A stretch of 64,000 bases of DNA. Origin: JAIOZK01 sp964468645. GTDB lineage: Bacteria; Bacteroidota; Bacteroidia; Bacteroidales; JAIOZK01. The stretch's first letter is position 1, and each line of letters starts with the position of its first letter. The notes under the pieces are model-generated. The model did no database searches. It was not told the origin of the DNA and worked only from the letters and a program-made list of their open reading frames with translations. Of the stretch, positions 53,078 through 61,040 are shown piece after piece. The position numbers and the translations under genes were made by a program. The DNA lies in NCBI GenBank assembly GCA_964468645.1, contig CAYXUU010000019.1, positions 1-64,000 on the forward strand. Direction: 5' to 3'.

Positions 53078-56000
53078 ATGAAAACCTTTACGAAATTTTT
53101 TACGCTTGTATGCGCATTTACTTTGCTAATTAGTTTTAGCTCATATGCGCAACATTATCCCAACCCGAATGGTAGTTCGGGTCATCCACTAATTGAGATT
53201 TGGATTTATGGCATAGGTGGATCCGTTACACCTGCAATTGGTGACTCTGTTGCTGTTTTTGATGGAGGAAAATGTGTAGGTACTATGGAACTTACAAAAG
53301 TTCCCAGCCTTGATAATGTTTGGGATTGTAAATTGATTGCCTACAGCAAAAAAACCAACGGTGACGATCTTTATCAACCTGGTAACCCTATGTTAATAAA
53401 GTTTTGGGATGTATCTGCCAATACTGAATATTATGCTTATACCTGGGGTGACGGGAATCAGATTGATTTTCACAATACCTGGTATGCTCCTACCAGTGAT
53501 GATGCAACAACTGCAACAACTTATGGTGCTTTCTTTCCCGCTGAAGGTGCTTACAGTTACTGCTATGTTGATCTGGATTTTGGAACAGCATCACCAACAT
53601 TCGATGTGGATATTACAATTTCTGTAGAAGATGTTGCTGGAGCTCCGATTTCAGGAGCGACTGTTACAGCTGGCGGATCATTAGCAGTAGAAGGTGCAGC
53701 TGGTGATTATGCTGATACACTTTATGCAGGTTCTGCGGATGATGTTTATTATTACACCTACGAAATAAGTAAAACAGGATATACGACAGAAACATTGGAT
53801 GTTGAAGTGAAAAACAGTGGTAGCCCTTATGCAAAAACAGTTATATTGGATGGCGAGGGTAACATTTCCGGAATTGTTAAGCTTTATCGTATTGAACAAG
53901 GTGATTATGATTCGCTGGCACATGGTGCAACCGTATCGACAACCATTAGTGGCACCACTTATTCAGGTGGCACCAATACAAGTGGAGTATTCCTGATTGA
54001 AGATATTCCTGACGGAACATGGGATTTCATCGTAACCTATCCCAATTTTATCAATGACACTTTATTTAATCAGGTGATTCCTAAGGATGGAACAACACTG
54101 GATATTTCTGGTACACCGGTCCAATTGGATCCAAAACAGGGTACTATATACGGTGAAATAATGCAGGCTACCTCATTACGTAAGATTGTTGGAGATACTA
54201 TAAGAGTGTCACTTTATAAAGGAGGGGTTTTAAAAGCCAGTGATACAACATGGAATGGCGAATATTCCTTAAGTTACTATGGTGATACATATGATTCAAT
54301 ATTTGTCCAGGATATTACAACAGTTCCTCCCGGGACTAAAAAATATCAGGATCATACACAATTGGATTATACGATTTATCCAGGACAATCAGTAGAACTT
54401 AATTTCAATTTGCTTCCCATAGGTTATACTCCTAATTATCCGACAATTACTGGTAATCCAAATACGATCTGGTCAATCCATATTGAAGCAGCCAAGTTCG
54501 GTTATAACTATTTAATTCCATTCGACGAACTTGTAATCTTTAACATCGATTCTGCGGGTTCACCCAATGTAATTGGTAGTGAACCTGGTATCAGAGTTGG
54601 TACTTTACAACTTCAGAAATCTGCCGAATGGCAAAACTCAGGCAGCAATGTTTTAAAAGCATATGGCCAGCTTAATAGCGGTAAAGTAAACTGGGCTGCT
54701 GGCGACTCCTGCCAGATCTGGGCATATGATATTAGTCACGATGCAGTCTATGAACGCCCACTGCTCTGGTATGTTAACGGTGGTGTAGGAAATCATAGCA
54801 GTTATCTTTTCCCTGACCCTGCTGCTGGAGCTATTACATATTATTCACTTACCTGGGAAACTGTTCCGGGACAACTGGCTGGAAACGTAGATTCAGCAGG
54901 AACAGCCACAAAAGTTGAAGGTGTACATGTTCAGGTATGGAACGTATTTAGTGGTGTTGTTGTAGGTGAGGATACTACAGATGCGAATGGAGATTATCAA
55001 ATTGAACCACTCGATCAGGGTACCTATGATGTTACATTCTCGCATATGAATTATGAATCAATTGAGAGAGAGGATGTAGAGATCTTCCAGGAACAGATTA
55101 CCCATTTAGATACCTCCTTGGTTGCAAGAAATGAAGTAACAATTGATTATGACTTCAATGCCCAGGGATACTATTTCATTAGCAGGTGTGTTGAGCAACC
55201 TGGGGATACAATGATACAATTATTGGATACCAATGGTGTACCAGGATTATTTTCTGCAATACGCACATCCAGTTGGGTCGCTAATGATAAATTTGTTGGG
55301 GCTGCTTCCACTGATACACTAAAATTTGATGTAAGCTGGATACCTGACCCATATCTCTGGGATTCACTCGAGGGATATCAACTTTATCTGGAAGACGTTT
55401 ACGAATTTGATATGACAGGGTATCTCTTAAAACCTGAGGAACATCCCATCTCATTCGCTTCAGCAGGTTTTTATTATGTGCCTTATTTTCCATATGATAA
55501 TACTTCTACTGATGACGCCTTAACAGCCCTTGGTACAATCTTGGATAACCTTGATTGGGCAATGGATAGCGACGGTAACAGATTGCATAAAGACAATGGT
55601 TCATGGGTTGATAACATTGGTACACTTGATCCATCAGAAGGATTAAAATTGAAAATGTTAGGTGCGGATATACTTACCTATCCGGCCAGCGCTAAGAAAT
55701 CCGGATTCTATAAATCAACCATGCTTGATCCGGTTCATTTCGTTTACTCTGGTGGCAACGCAGCCGATTGGACTTTTGCCATGTACATTGAAACTGAAGA
55801 TTTTGATATCGGTGATGAGATTGCTGCATACAGCAATGGTGTAATGGTGGGTTCCATGGTGATCGACTCTGAAGATCCATGGTATAATAACCTGAACACC
55901 TTCTACAAAGCGGTAAATGGCGGATACGGGGTCAATACACCCATTGAGTTTATAGCATGGGATATGTCGGAGAACCAGGAGTACAATGTAACCCATGAAA

Positions 56001-56347
56001 TGATCGATATCAATGACCAGTGTTATTATGGCGAAAACTACCCAGGTGGCCTTGATATGTTCAGTTATGTGGAGATCACAAGAGGTACCGTAAAAATTGA
56101 TGAAAACGAACGAAATATTCCGGAAGTTGCATTGTATCCGAATCCGGTTACGGGATTGCTGAACATTCAGTCGGAGAATACGATTGAAAATATCAGGATC
56201 TATAGTGTTTATGGTTCCCTGGTTTCAAATACCAGCATCCAGGGCACAAATACACAGATTGATATATCGGATTTCAGTAATGGTATGTACTTTATCCAGG
56301 TTCAGACAACAAATGGATTTGTTACAAAACAAATTATCAAACAGTAA
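53078..56347 (+). CDS. Large T9SS cargo protein with three repeated modules
   Basis: The 1089-residue exported protein has a signal peptide (ending SSYAQ) and a T9SS type A sorting domain (from about 1015: EVALYPNPVTGLLNIQS, ending FVTKQIIKQ). Between them, an approximately 100-residue module occurs three times (about 35-125, 464-590, 883-970), each with a strand pattern of the type GDxVAVFxxGxxVGT...WD(V/I/M)S...Y: IGDSVAVFDGGKCVGTM, PFDELVIF...RVGTLQL, IGDEIAAYSNGVMVGSM. These are separated by carboxypeptidase-regulatory/SpaA-like beta-sandwich repeats (about 180-350, 610-700). No enzyme motif is evident, so a surface adhesive or scaffold role is likely. Confidence 0.85.
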   Translation: MKTFTKFFTLVCAFTLLISFSSYAQHYPNPNGSSGHPLIEIWIYGIGGSVTPAIGDSVAVFDGGKCVGTMELTKVPSLDNVWDCKLIAYSKKTNGDDLYQPGNPMLIKFWDVSANTEYYAYTWGDGNQIDFHNTWYAPTSDDATTATTYGAFFPAEGAYSYCYVDLDFGTASPTFDVDITISVEDVAGAPISGATVTAGGSLAVEGAAGDYADTLYAGSADDVYYYTYEISKTGYTTETLDVEVKNSGSPYAKTVILDGEGNISGIVKLYRIEQGDYDSLAHGATVSTTISGTTYSGGTNTSGVFLIEDIPDGTWDFIVTYPNFINDTLFNQVIPKDGTTLDISGTPVQLDPKQGTIYGEIMQATSLRKIVGDTIRVSLYKGGVLKASDTTWNGEYSLSYYGDTYDSIFVQDITTVPPGTKKYQDHTQLDYTIYPGQSVELNFNLLPIGYTPNYPTITGNPNTIWSIHIEAAKFGYNYLIPFDELVIFNIDSAGSPNVIGSEPGIRVGTLQLQKSAEWQNSGSNVLKAYGQLNSGKVNWAAGDSCQIWAYDISHDAVYERPLLWYVNGGVGNHSSYLFPDPAAGAITYYSLTWETVPGQLAGNVDSAGTATKVEGVHVQVWNVFSGVVVGEDTTDANGDYQIEPLDQGTYDVTFSHMNYESIEREDVEIFQEQITHLDTSLVARNEVTIDYDFNAQGYYFISRCVEQPGDTMIQLLDTNGVPGLFSAIRTSSWVANDKFVGAASTDTLKFDVSWIPDPYLWDSLEGYQLYLEDVYEFDMTGYLLKPEEHPISFASAGFYYVPYFPYDNTSTDDALTALGTILDNLDWAMDSDGNRLHKDNGSWVDNIGTLDPSEGLKLKMLGADILTYPASAKKSGFYKSTMLDPVHFVYSGGNAADWTFAMYIETEDFDIGDEIAAYSNGVMVGSMVIDSEDPWYNNLNTFYKAVNGGYGVNTPIEFIAWDMSENQEYNVTHEMIDINDQCYYGENYPGGLDMFSYVEITRGTVKIDENERNIPEVALYPNPVTGLLNIQSENTIENIRIYSVYGSLVSNTSIQGTNTQIDISDFSNGMYFIQVQTTNGFVTKQIIKQ

Positions 56348-56700
56348 CTTTATTGACTCTTTAGAATAAAGGTTTAGTTATCTAACCCGGTTGGCTTATG
56401 CTGGCCGGGTTTTTTTATGTATTTTTACCACTTCAATCCGGTATCAATAAAACTAAATTTGAATTCAGGAACTAAACTATTTTGCCTATTATTCCCCAAT
56501 TATTTATTAATCCATGCAGTGAATATTTTTCTGACTATAAATTATGAATGATGGTGCAAAATTCAAAATGAATAGTTTCCCCGGATTCATTAGTTTTGTT
56601 ATGCGAATTGTTAGTTAAAAAGAAATAACTTAATCCATAGTTATTCCTTTGGTGGGAGTGACGGAGCGGAGCTTTTATGATTCATAATAATTCATAAAAT
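56348..56700. other. Intergenic region between T9SS protein and glycan locus
   Basis: This 353-base stretch holds the terminator at 56384-56417, then AT-rich sequence with no ORF. A -7-like TAGTTTTG is at 56591-56598, without a matching -33. GGGAGTGACGGAGCGGAGC at 56654-56672 resembles the repeat core of the element near 51.6 kb. It may hold the promoter of the glycan locus. Confidence 0.6.
56384..56417 (+). terminator. Intrinsic terminator after T9SS cargo gene
   Basis: AACCCGGTTGGC (56384-56395) pairs with GCTGGCCGGGTT (56400-56411) through 9 standard and 3 G-U pairs, with a TTAT loop and a T7 tail. Confidence 0.9.
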
Positions 56701-57519
56701 ATGTTTAAAAATAAAACCAGGCCTCTAAGGATACTAATCGTTGGAATCCCCAAAAGTGGAACTTCGATTTTAACATATCGTATCGCGGATTCCATGAATA
56801 AACCAAATATTTACTTTGAACCCAAACAACGAAAAGGATTGAATGATGTTAAATTTCATCAGAAAGTTTGCAATGAAAATAAAATGCCGGTCATTACCAA
56901 GAATCTTTATTTTCACGGACAGCCTAAACAAGTGAAAGAGATTGTCAACCTGTATGATAAAATTATTTGGATAATACGGGATCCCAGGGATGTTTTAATC
57001 AGCAGTTTTCTTTACCGTTGGTATCATGGTCACAAGCCTGATAAGGAGATATTTAATAAGGTTATAAATATGGTAAGGAAGAAGGAAAAGGATCCGGGAA
57101 GTGTGAATTTTTTTCAGATAATTAATCAATACAGTAACCCCGTCAGGTTTATCATCAATCAAATGGAAATTCAATCAGATTATATAGCAAATTTAAATGA
57201 AGTTCAGGATAAAGTTTATATTTTCAAATACGAAGATCTTATCGATGGAAATCTGAAGGATCTGGAGAACTATATTCAATTATCAATGGATAAAGATGCA
57301 GAGTTGCCTGAAAAACTAAACCGGGTTGCCCGGTCAAAAGCGTACGGTGACTGGCGTAACTGGTTTACTGCTAATGATTGTAGCTTCTTCAGGGCAGTAT
57401 TTTATGAATTCCTGGGAAAGCTGAATTATGATGCCGAAGACTGGACCATTAATGATCCGCAAAAAATCAATCCATCAGAAGCCTCAGAATATATGCAGGG
57501 TATTTTTAATGATAAATAA
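56701..57519 (+). CDS. PAPS-dependent sulfotransferase-like protein
   Basis: The 272-residue protein has a 5'-phosphosulfate loop VGIPKSGTSIL (Lys18, residues 15-25) and a 3'-phosphate region IIRDPRDVLISSFLYRW (from about residue 91), the two signatures of the sulfotransferase fold. It probably sulfates a sugar of the surface glycan made and exported by the following genes. It is 14 bases upstream of the ABC permease gene and probably the first gene of that operon. A decayed second sulfotransferase lies at 60.0-61.0 kb. Confidence 0.85.
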   Translation: MFKNKTRPLRILIVGIPKSGTSILTYRIADSMNKPNIYFEPKQRKGLNDVKFHQKVCNENKMPVITKNLYFHGQPKQVKEIVNLYDKIIWIIRDPRDVLISSFLYRWYHGHKPDKEIFNKVINMVRKKEKDPGSVNFFQIINQYSNPVRFIINQMEIQSDYIANLNEVQDKVYIFKYEDLIDGNLKDLENYIQLSMDKDAELPEKLNRVARSKAYGDWRNWFTANDCSFFRAVFYEFLGKLNYDAEDWTINDPQKINPSEASEYMQGIFNDK

Positions 57520-57533
57520 ATACAATAAACCAA

Positions 57534-58301
57534 ATGATTAGCAAAGAACGAATAGAACGGATTTACCTATTTGCAAAAACAGATTACCATGTCAGGTATT
57601 ATGGCTCCAAACTTGGAGTATTATGGGCATTTTTAAATCCGTTTTTCAAGATTATGGTCTATTATTTTGCCTTTAGCTATCTTATTTTCAGGATGCGGGA
57701 TCCGACTTTTGTATTATACCTGTTTACAGGGGTTATTACATGGGGCTTCTTCTCTGAGGCAACGAATGGTGCAATTACCCTGTTCAAAAAACAACGTTAT
57801 ATTCTTGAAAACATCAAACTTCCCAAAAGTGATTTTTTTGTTGCTCTTGTAGGAAGTAAATTTTACGCATATCTTATAAATTTTCTGATATACTTAATAT
57901 TCTCAGTTATCTTCTTCAGCCCTGATTATTCATACAAACTCTTATTTCTGATACCCGTATTTATCGGATTGTTTTTATTCACCCTTGGTATCACTTTTTT
58001 TCTTGCCACTTTTTACATCTACCTGCGGGACCTGGATCATATCTGGTCCATAATACTACTTGCAGGATTCTGGACAATGCCGATTATCTGGGACTACAAA
58101 ATCATATATACCAGTAATTATGAATTTATGCTTTATAACCCTATTACAACTTTCCTTGTGAATATTCGTCAGGTTACCATGTATAATGAAATACCAGATC
58201 TCAAATTTATGTTCATAGGTATCCTGTCTTCTTTATTGATTTGTATTATCGGTTATATTTTTATGATTCGGAATTCAAAAAAGGCAATGGAATTTCTATA
58301 A
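57534..58301 (+). CDS. ABC-2 type polysaccharide export permease (Wzm-like)
   Basis: The 255-residue membrane protein begins RIERIYLFAKTDYHVRYYGSKLGVLWAFLNPFFKIMVYYFAF, typical of KpsM/Wzm/TagG permeases, with six membrane segments and the ITWGFFSEATNGAITLFKKQRYILENIKLPKSDFF coupling region. It should move lipid-linked glycan across the inner membrane with the ATPase encoded downstream. It belongs to the glycan operon. Confidence 0.92.
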   Translation: MISKERIERIYLFAKTDYHVRYYGSKLGVLWAFLNPFFKIMVYYFAFSYLIFRMRDPTFVLYLFTGVITWGFFSEATNGAITLFKKQRYILENIKLPKSDFFVALVGSKFYAYLINFLIYLIFSVIFFSPDYSYKLLFLIPVFIGLFLFTLGITFFLATFYIYLRDLDHIWSIILLAGFWTMPIIWDYKIIYTSNYEFMLYNPITTFLVNIRQVTMYNEIPDLKFMFIGILSSLLICIIGYIFMIRNSKKAMEFL

Positions 58302-58411
58302 AATTTTGAAAGCAATATGTTATTATCAAATAAGGATTTGTGCAAAATGTTCGAGTGTCAAATAATATCTTGCCAGCTGTTGTTGAAAAAAGGCCAATTA
58401 ATTTTAATGTT

Positions 58412-59134
58412 ATGGATGATAATATCGCGATAAGGCTTGAAAATATTAATAAAACCTTTGTACAACGTAACCGTGGAAAAACATTACGTGATCAATTGTT
58501 TTCTGTTTTGAACCGTAAACATACCAGGAGAATAAAAGCACTGCAGGATATTAGTTTCGATGTAAGGAAGGGTGAATTTTTTGGCATTATCGGTCATAAC
58601 GGTAGTGGAAAGTCTACATTGATCTCCATCATGAATAAAGTGATCCCTGCCGACCGTGGGGGAAAGATCACTATTAATGGCACCTCAATGCGTTTGGCAC
58701 TTGGAATGGGCTTTAACAAAGAACTCACCGCCAGGCAAAATGTCTTGATCAATGCCTCTGTACTGGGGATGCAGATCAATGATATAAAAGAGGTCATGGA
58801 CGAAATTATTCAATTTGCCGAGCTGGAAGACTATATTGATGTTCCTGTTAAATATTATTCAAGCGGTATGAAAAGTAAACTTATGTTTTCCATTGCCGTT
58901 AATGCAAAAGCGGATATTTTCTTAATGGATGAATTCTTTGGTGGGGTTGGTGATAAAAAATACAGGGAGAAAGCTGATATGGTTTTTGAAGATCGATTCA
59001 TAAAAGGAAAGACCATTGTTCATGTTTCCCATAGCCCCCAGACAATTGAAAAGTACTGCGACAGGGTATTATTGCTTGATCATGGTAAGATGGTCGCATT
59101 GGGTAAACCGGAGGATGTATTGCCATTAATGTAA
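58412..59134 (+). CDS. ABC transporter ATP-binding subunit (Wzt/KpsT-like)
   Basis: The product is about 240 residues from ATG 58412. Walker A is GHNGSGKSTL, the signature region is YYSSGMKSKLMFSIAVN, Walker B is DIFLMDEFFGGVGD, and the H loop is VHVSHS. SISIN-like GMGFNKELTARQNV is the usual Wzt/TagH segment. The C-terminal carbohydrate-binding domain found in some Wzt proteins is absent, so export is likely by the KpsT-type logic. The frame also reads upstream from GTG 58340 (24 extra residues), a possible alternative start. It follows the permease gene. Confidence 0.92.
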   Translation: MDDNIAIRLENINKTFVQRNRGKTLRDQLFSVLNRKHTRRIKALQDISFDVRKGEFFGIIGHNGSGKSTLISIMNKVIPADRGGKITINGTSMRLALGMGFNKELTARQNVLINASVLGMQINDIKEVMDEIIQFAELEDYIDVPVKYYSSGMKSKLMFSIAVNAKADIFLMDEFFGGVGDKKYREKADMVFEDRFIKGKTIVHVSHSPQTIEKYCDRVLLLDHGKMVALGKPEDVLPLM

Positions 59135-59204
59135 ATCGATAAAGAGTATTGTTAATAACGGTACCAAATAATCAATCTTTCGGGTAATTCCGTCCACCTA
59201 AGTA

Positions 59205-60015
59205 ATGGATTTTATCGGGAATATTCATTTACTGTTATATCCAGGAAAATTAATGGAGTTGGTGAAAGAATACAATTTCATCAACAGCAGGACAAGATTA
59301 ATAAGTGGCAGTGATTTTTTTTGCAATGAATATTATCTTGATGCATATCCTGATGTAAAAGAAGCTAATACAAATCCCTTAATTCATTATATAACCTATG
59401 GTAGGGAAGAGCGACGCTTAACCAGGGTGATGATGGTCAATGAAGAAGAATGTATTCAAAAGTCTGACATCTCTTATGAAGACAATAGTACAGCAAAAGT
59501 TGATGAAAAATCCATTGCAGTGGTATGCCATCTTTTTAATCTTGATTTAGCCGATGAGTTCATATGTTATTTTGGGAATATCCCCATTCCTTATGACCTT
59601 TATATTTCAACAACAAAAGGTAATGAAGATCTCGTAAAAGAAATATTTAATACAAATGACAACCAGGGAAACCTGCATGTGTTCTCATTTGAGAATAAAG
59701 GAAGGGATATAGGCCCTTTCATTGAAATCTTTAAAAGATTTCTTTATAAATATGATCTTGTTTACGGTAACACCATTATGGCCCCTGAAGTATATCTATC
59801 TTAAAGAACTTAACGTCCCATTTATTACCCATGTCCATGAAATGGAGGAATCGATAAAGAAATATACTTCAGAGGAAAACCTTAAAGTGATGAAGGAATA
59901 TACGGATGTTTTTATTCCCTGCTCACCACCGGTAATGACAAACCTGGTGGTTAATCACGATATAGATGAAGACCGGCAGAAACTGGTTCATTCTTTTAAA
60001 GGTATTGAAAAATGA
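59205..60015 (+). pseudogene. Frameshifted, chimeric glycosyltransferase gene
   Basis: Frame 1 (59205-59804) reads a YYLDAYPDV...PLIHYITYG module and then a rhamnan-synthesis-F (RgpF)-like region (AVVCHLFNLDLADEFICYFGNI, ENKGRDIGPFIEIFKRFLYKYDLVY). Beyond YDLVYGNTIMA the matching sequence (LKYIYLKELNVPFITHVHEM) is in the next frame. Removing one C from the CCCC at 59782-59785 joins the two. The joined sequence switches at YDLVY from RgpF-like to a GT4-type glycosyltransferase N-terminus, which itself ends after about 100 residues at the ATGA overlap with the next gene. It looks like a recombination product that then decayed. A sequencing error is not excluded for the single base. Confidence 0.72.
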
Positions 60016-61040
60016 AAGCCACGCTACATGTGGGTATGGGGAAAACCGGTACAACAACAGTCCAGAAGTTTTTATCCGGGAATTTTATTAAACTGCTTGC
60101 CTCGAAAGTTCTGTATTCAATGTTTCTGAATGATAATGCTATACCATGCCTTGAAACATTAGGCCCTGCCCGTCTTAAACATATTAGTGATAAAGAATTC
60201 TTATAAAGTAAATTAAAGTCCCTGAACAGTATTATTAATGAACAGCAGATAAAACATTTTATCTGGAGCCTGGAATCACTGTTTTTCTCCAATCCTGAAG
60301 ATATTGAGCAGATTAAACTTAACCTGGATTATGACGAGGTGCAGATTGTAATCTTTTTAAGAAGACAGGATTCATGGTTTCAGTCTGCATTTTATCAATG
60401 GGGATGGAAAGATAAAACTTACAAGGGATCATATTTAATAGATTTTGATGAATTTTATAGAGTAAGAAAACACTGGGCGTATTATCACCGGTTTATCGAA
60501 AATTGAAGCACCGTTTTCGGAAAAGAAAATATTGTTATTCAGCCTTTTGAAAAAGAGCAACTCCCCACCGGTTTAATTAATACATTCTGCAATATTATTG
60601 ATTTGAATCCAGCAAATCTAAGTAAAACCGAAACCCCGACATATGAAAGCCCCGATCACTATACCAGTGAAGTAATAGGCATTTGCAATTCTGTAAGTGA
60701 GGATAAAGTAGTAAATAGTAAATTAATTACATTGCTGCTTAACAATTTAGATATCGATAAAAGGAAATCATTGTACGATGGTTATTCCCTGATTTCACCA
60801 GGTAAGCAAATTGAGATACTTGAGAATTACGAAAGTTCAAATCAAATCATTGCAAAGGATTACTTAAACAGGGAAAACGGAGTGTTGTTTTTTGAAAAGT
60901 ATCCCGATACAAGAAGGCCCTGGGAGCCTTTTGAACCAATAAATCTTAAACAATTCATACCTTTGGTTATGGAGATATTAACCAATCAGGAAAAGCGTTT
61001 GTTGCGTTTGGAAAAAATCCAGAAAAACCTTGAAAAATAA
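60012..61040 (+). pseudogene. Sulfotransferase gene with two in-frame stops
   Basis: One frame (start 60012) holds a complete sulfotransferase of about 340 residues, beginning LHVGMGKTGTTTVQKFLS with the phosphosulfate loop and IVIFLRRQDSWFQSAFYQWGW in the middle, ending RLLRLEKIQKNLEK. TAA at 60204-60206 and TGA at 60504-60506 interrupt it; the second may replace a Trp codon (TGG). Sequence between and after the stops stays in frame and keeps protein-like character, so decay is recent. It overlaps the previous gene by ATGA and the next gene by 11 bases. Confidence 0.8.

Noticed and set aside
59996..60292. 98-residue minus-strand ORF
   Set aside because: It is antisense to the decayed sulfotransferase, which has clear motifs.
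60504..60506. TGA read as tryptophan (alternative genetic code)
   Set aside because: Other genes in the window use TGA as their normal stop (for example the DUF721 gene and pyrG), so it is a true stop here.
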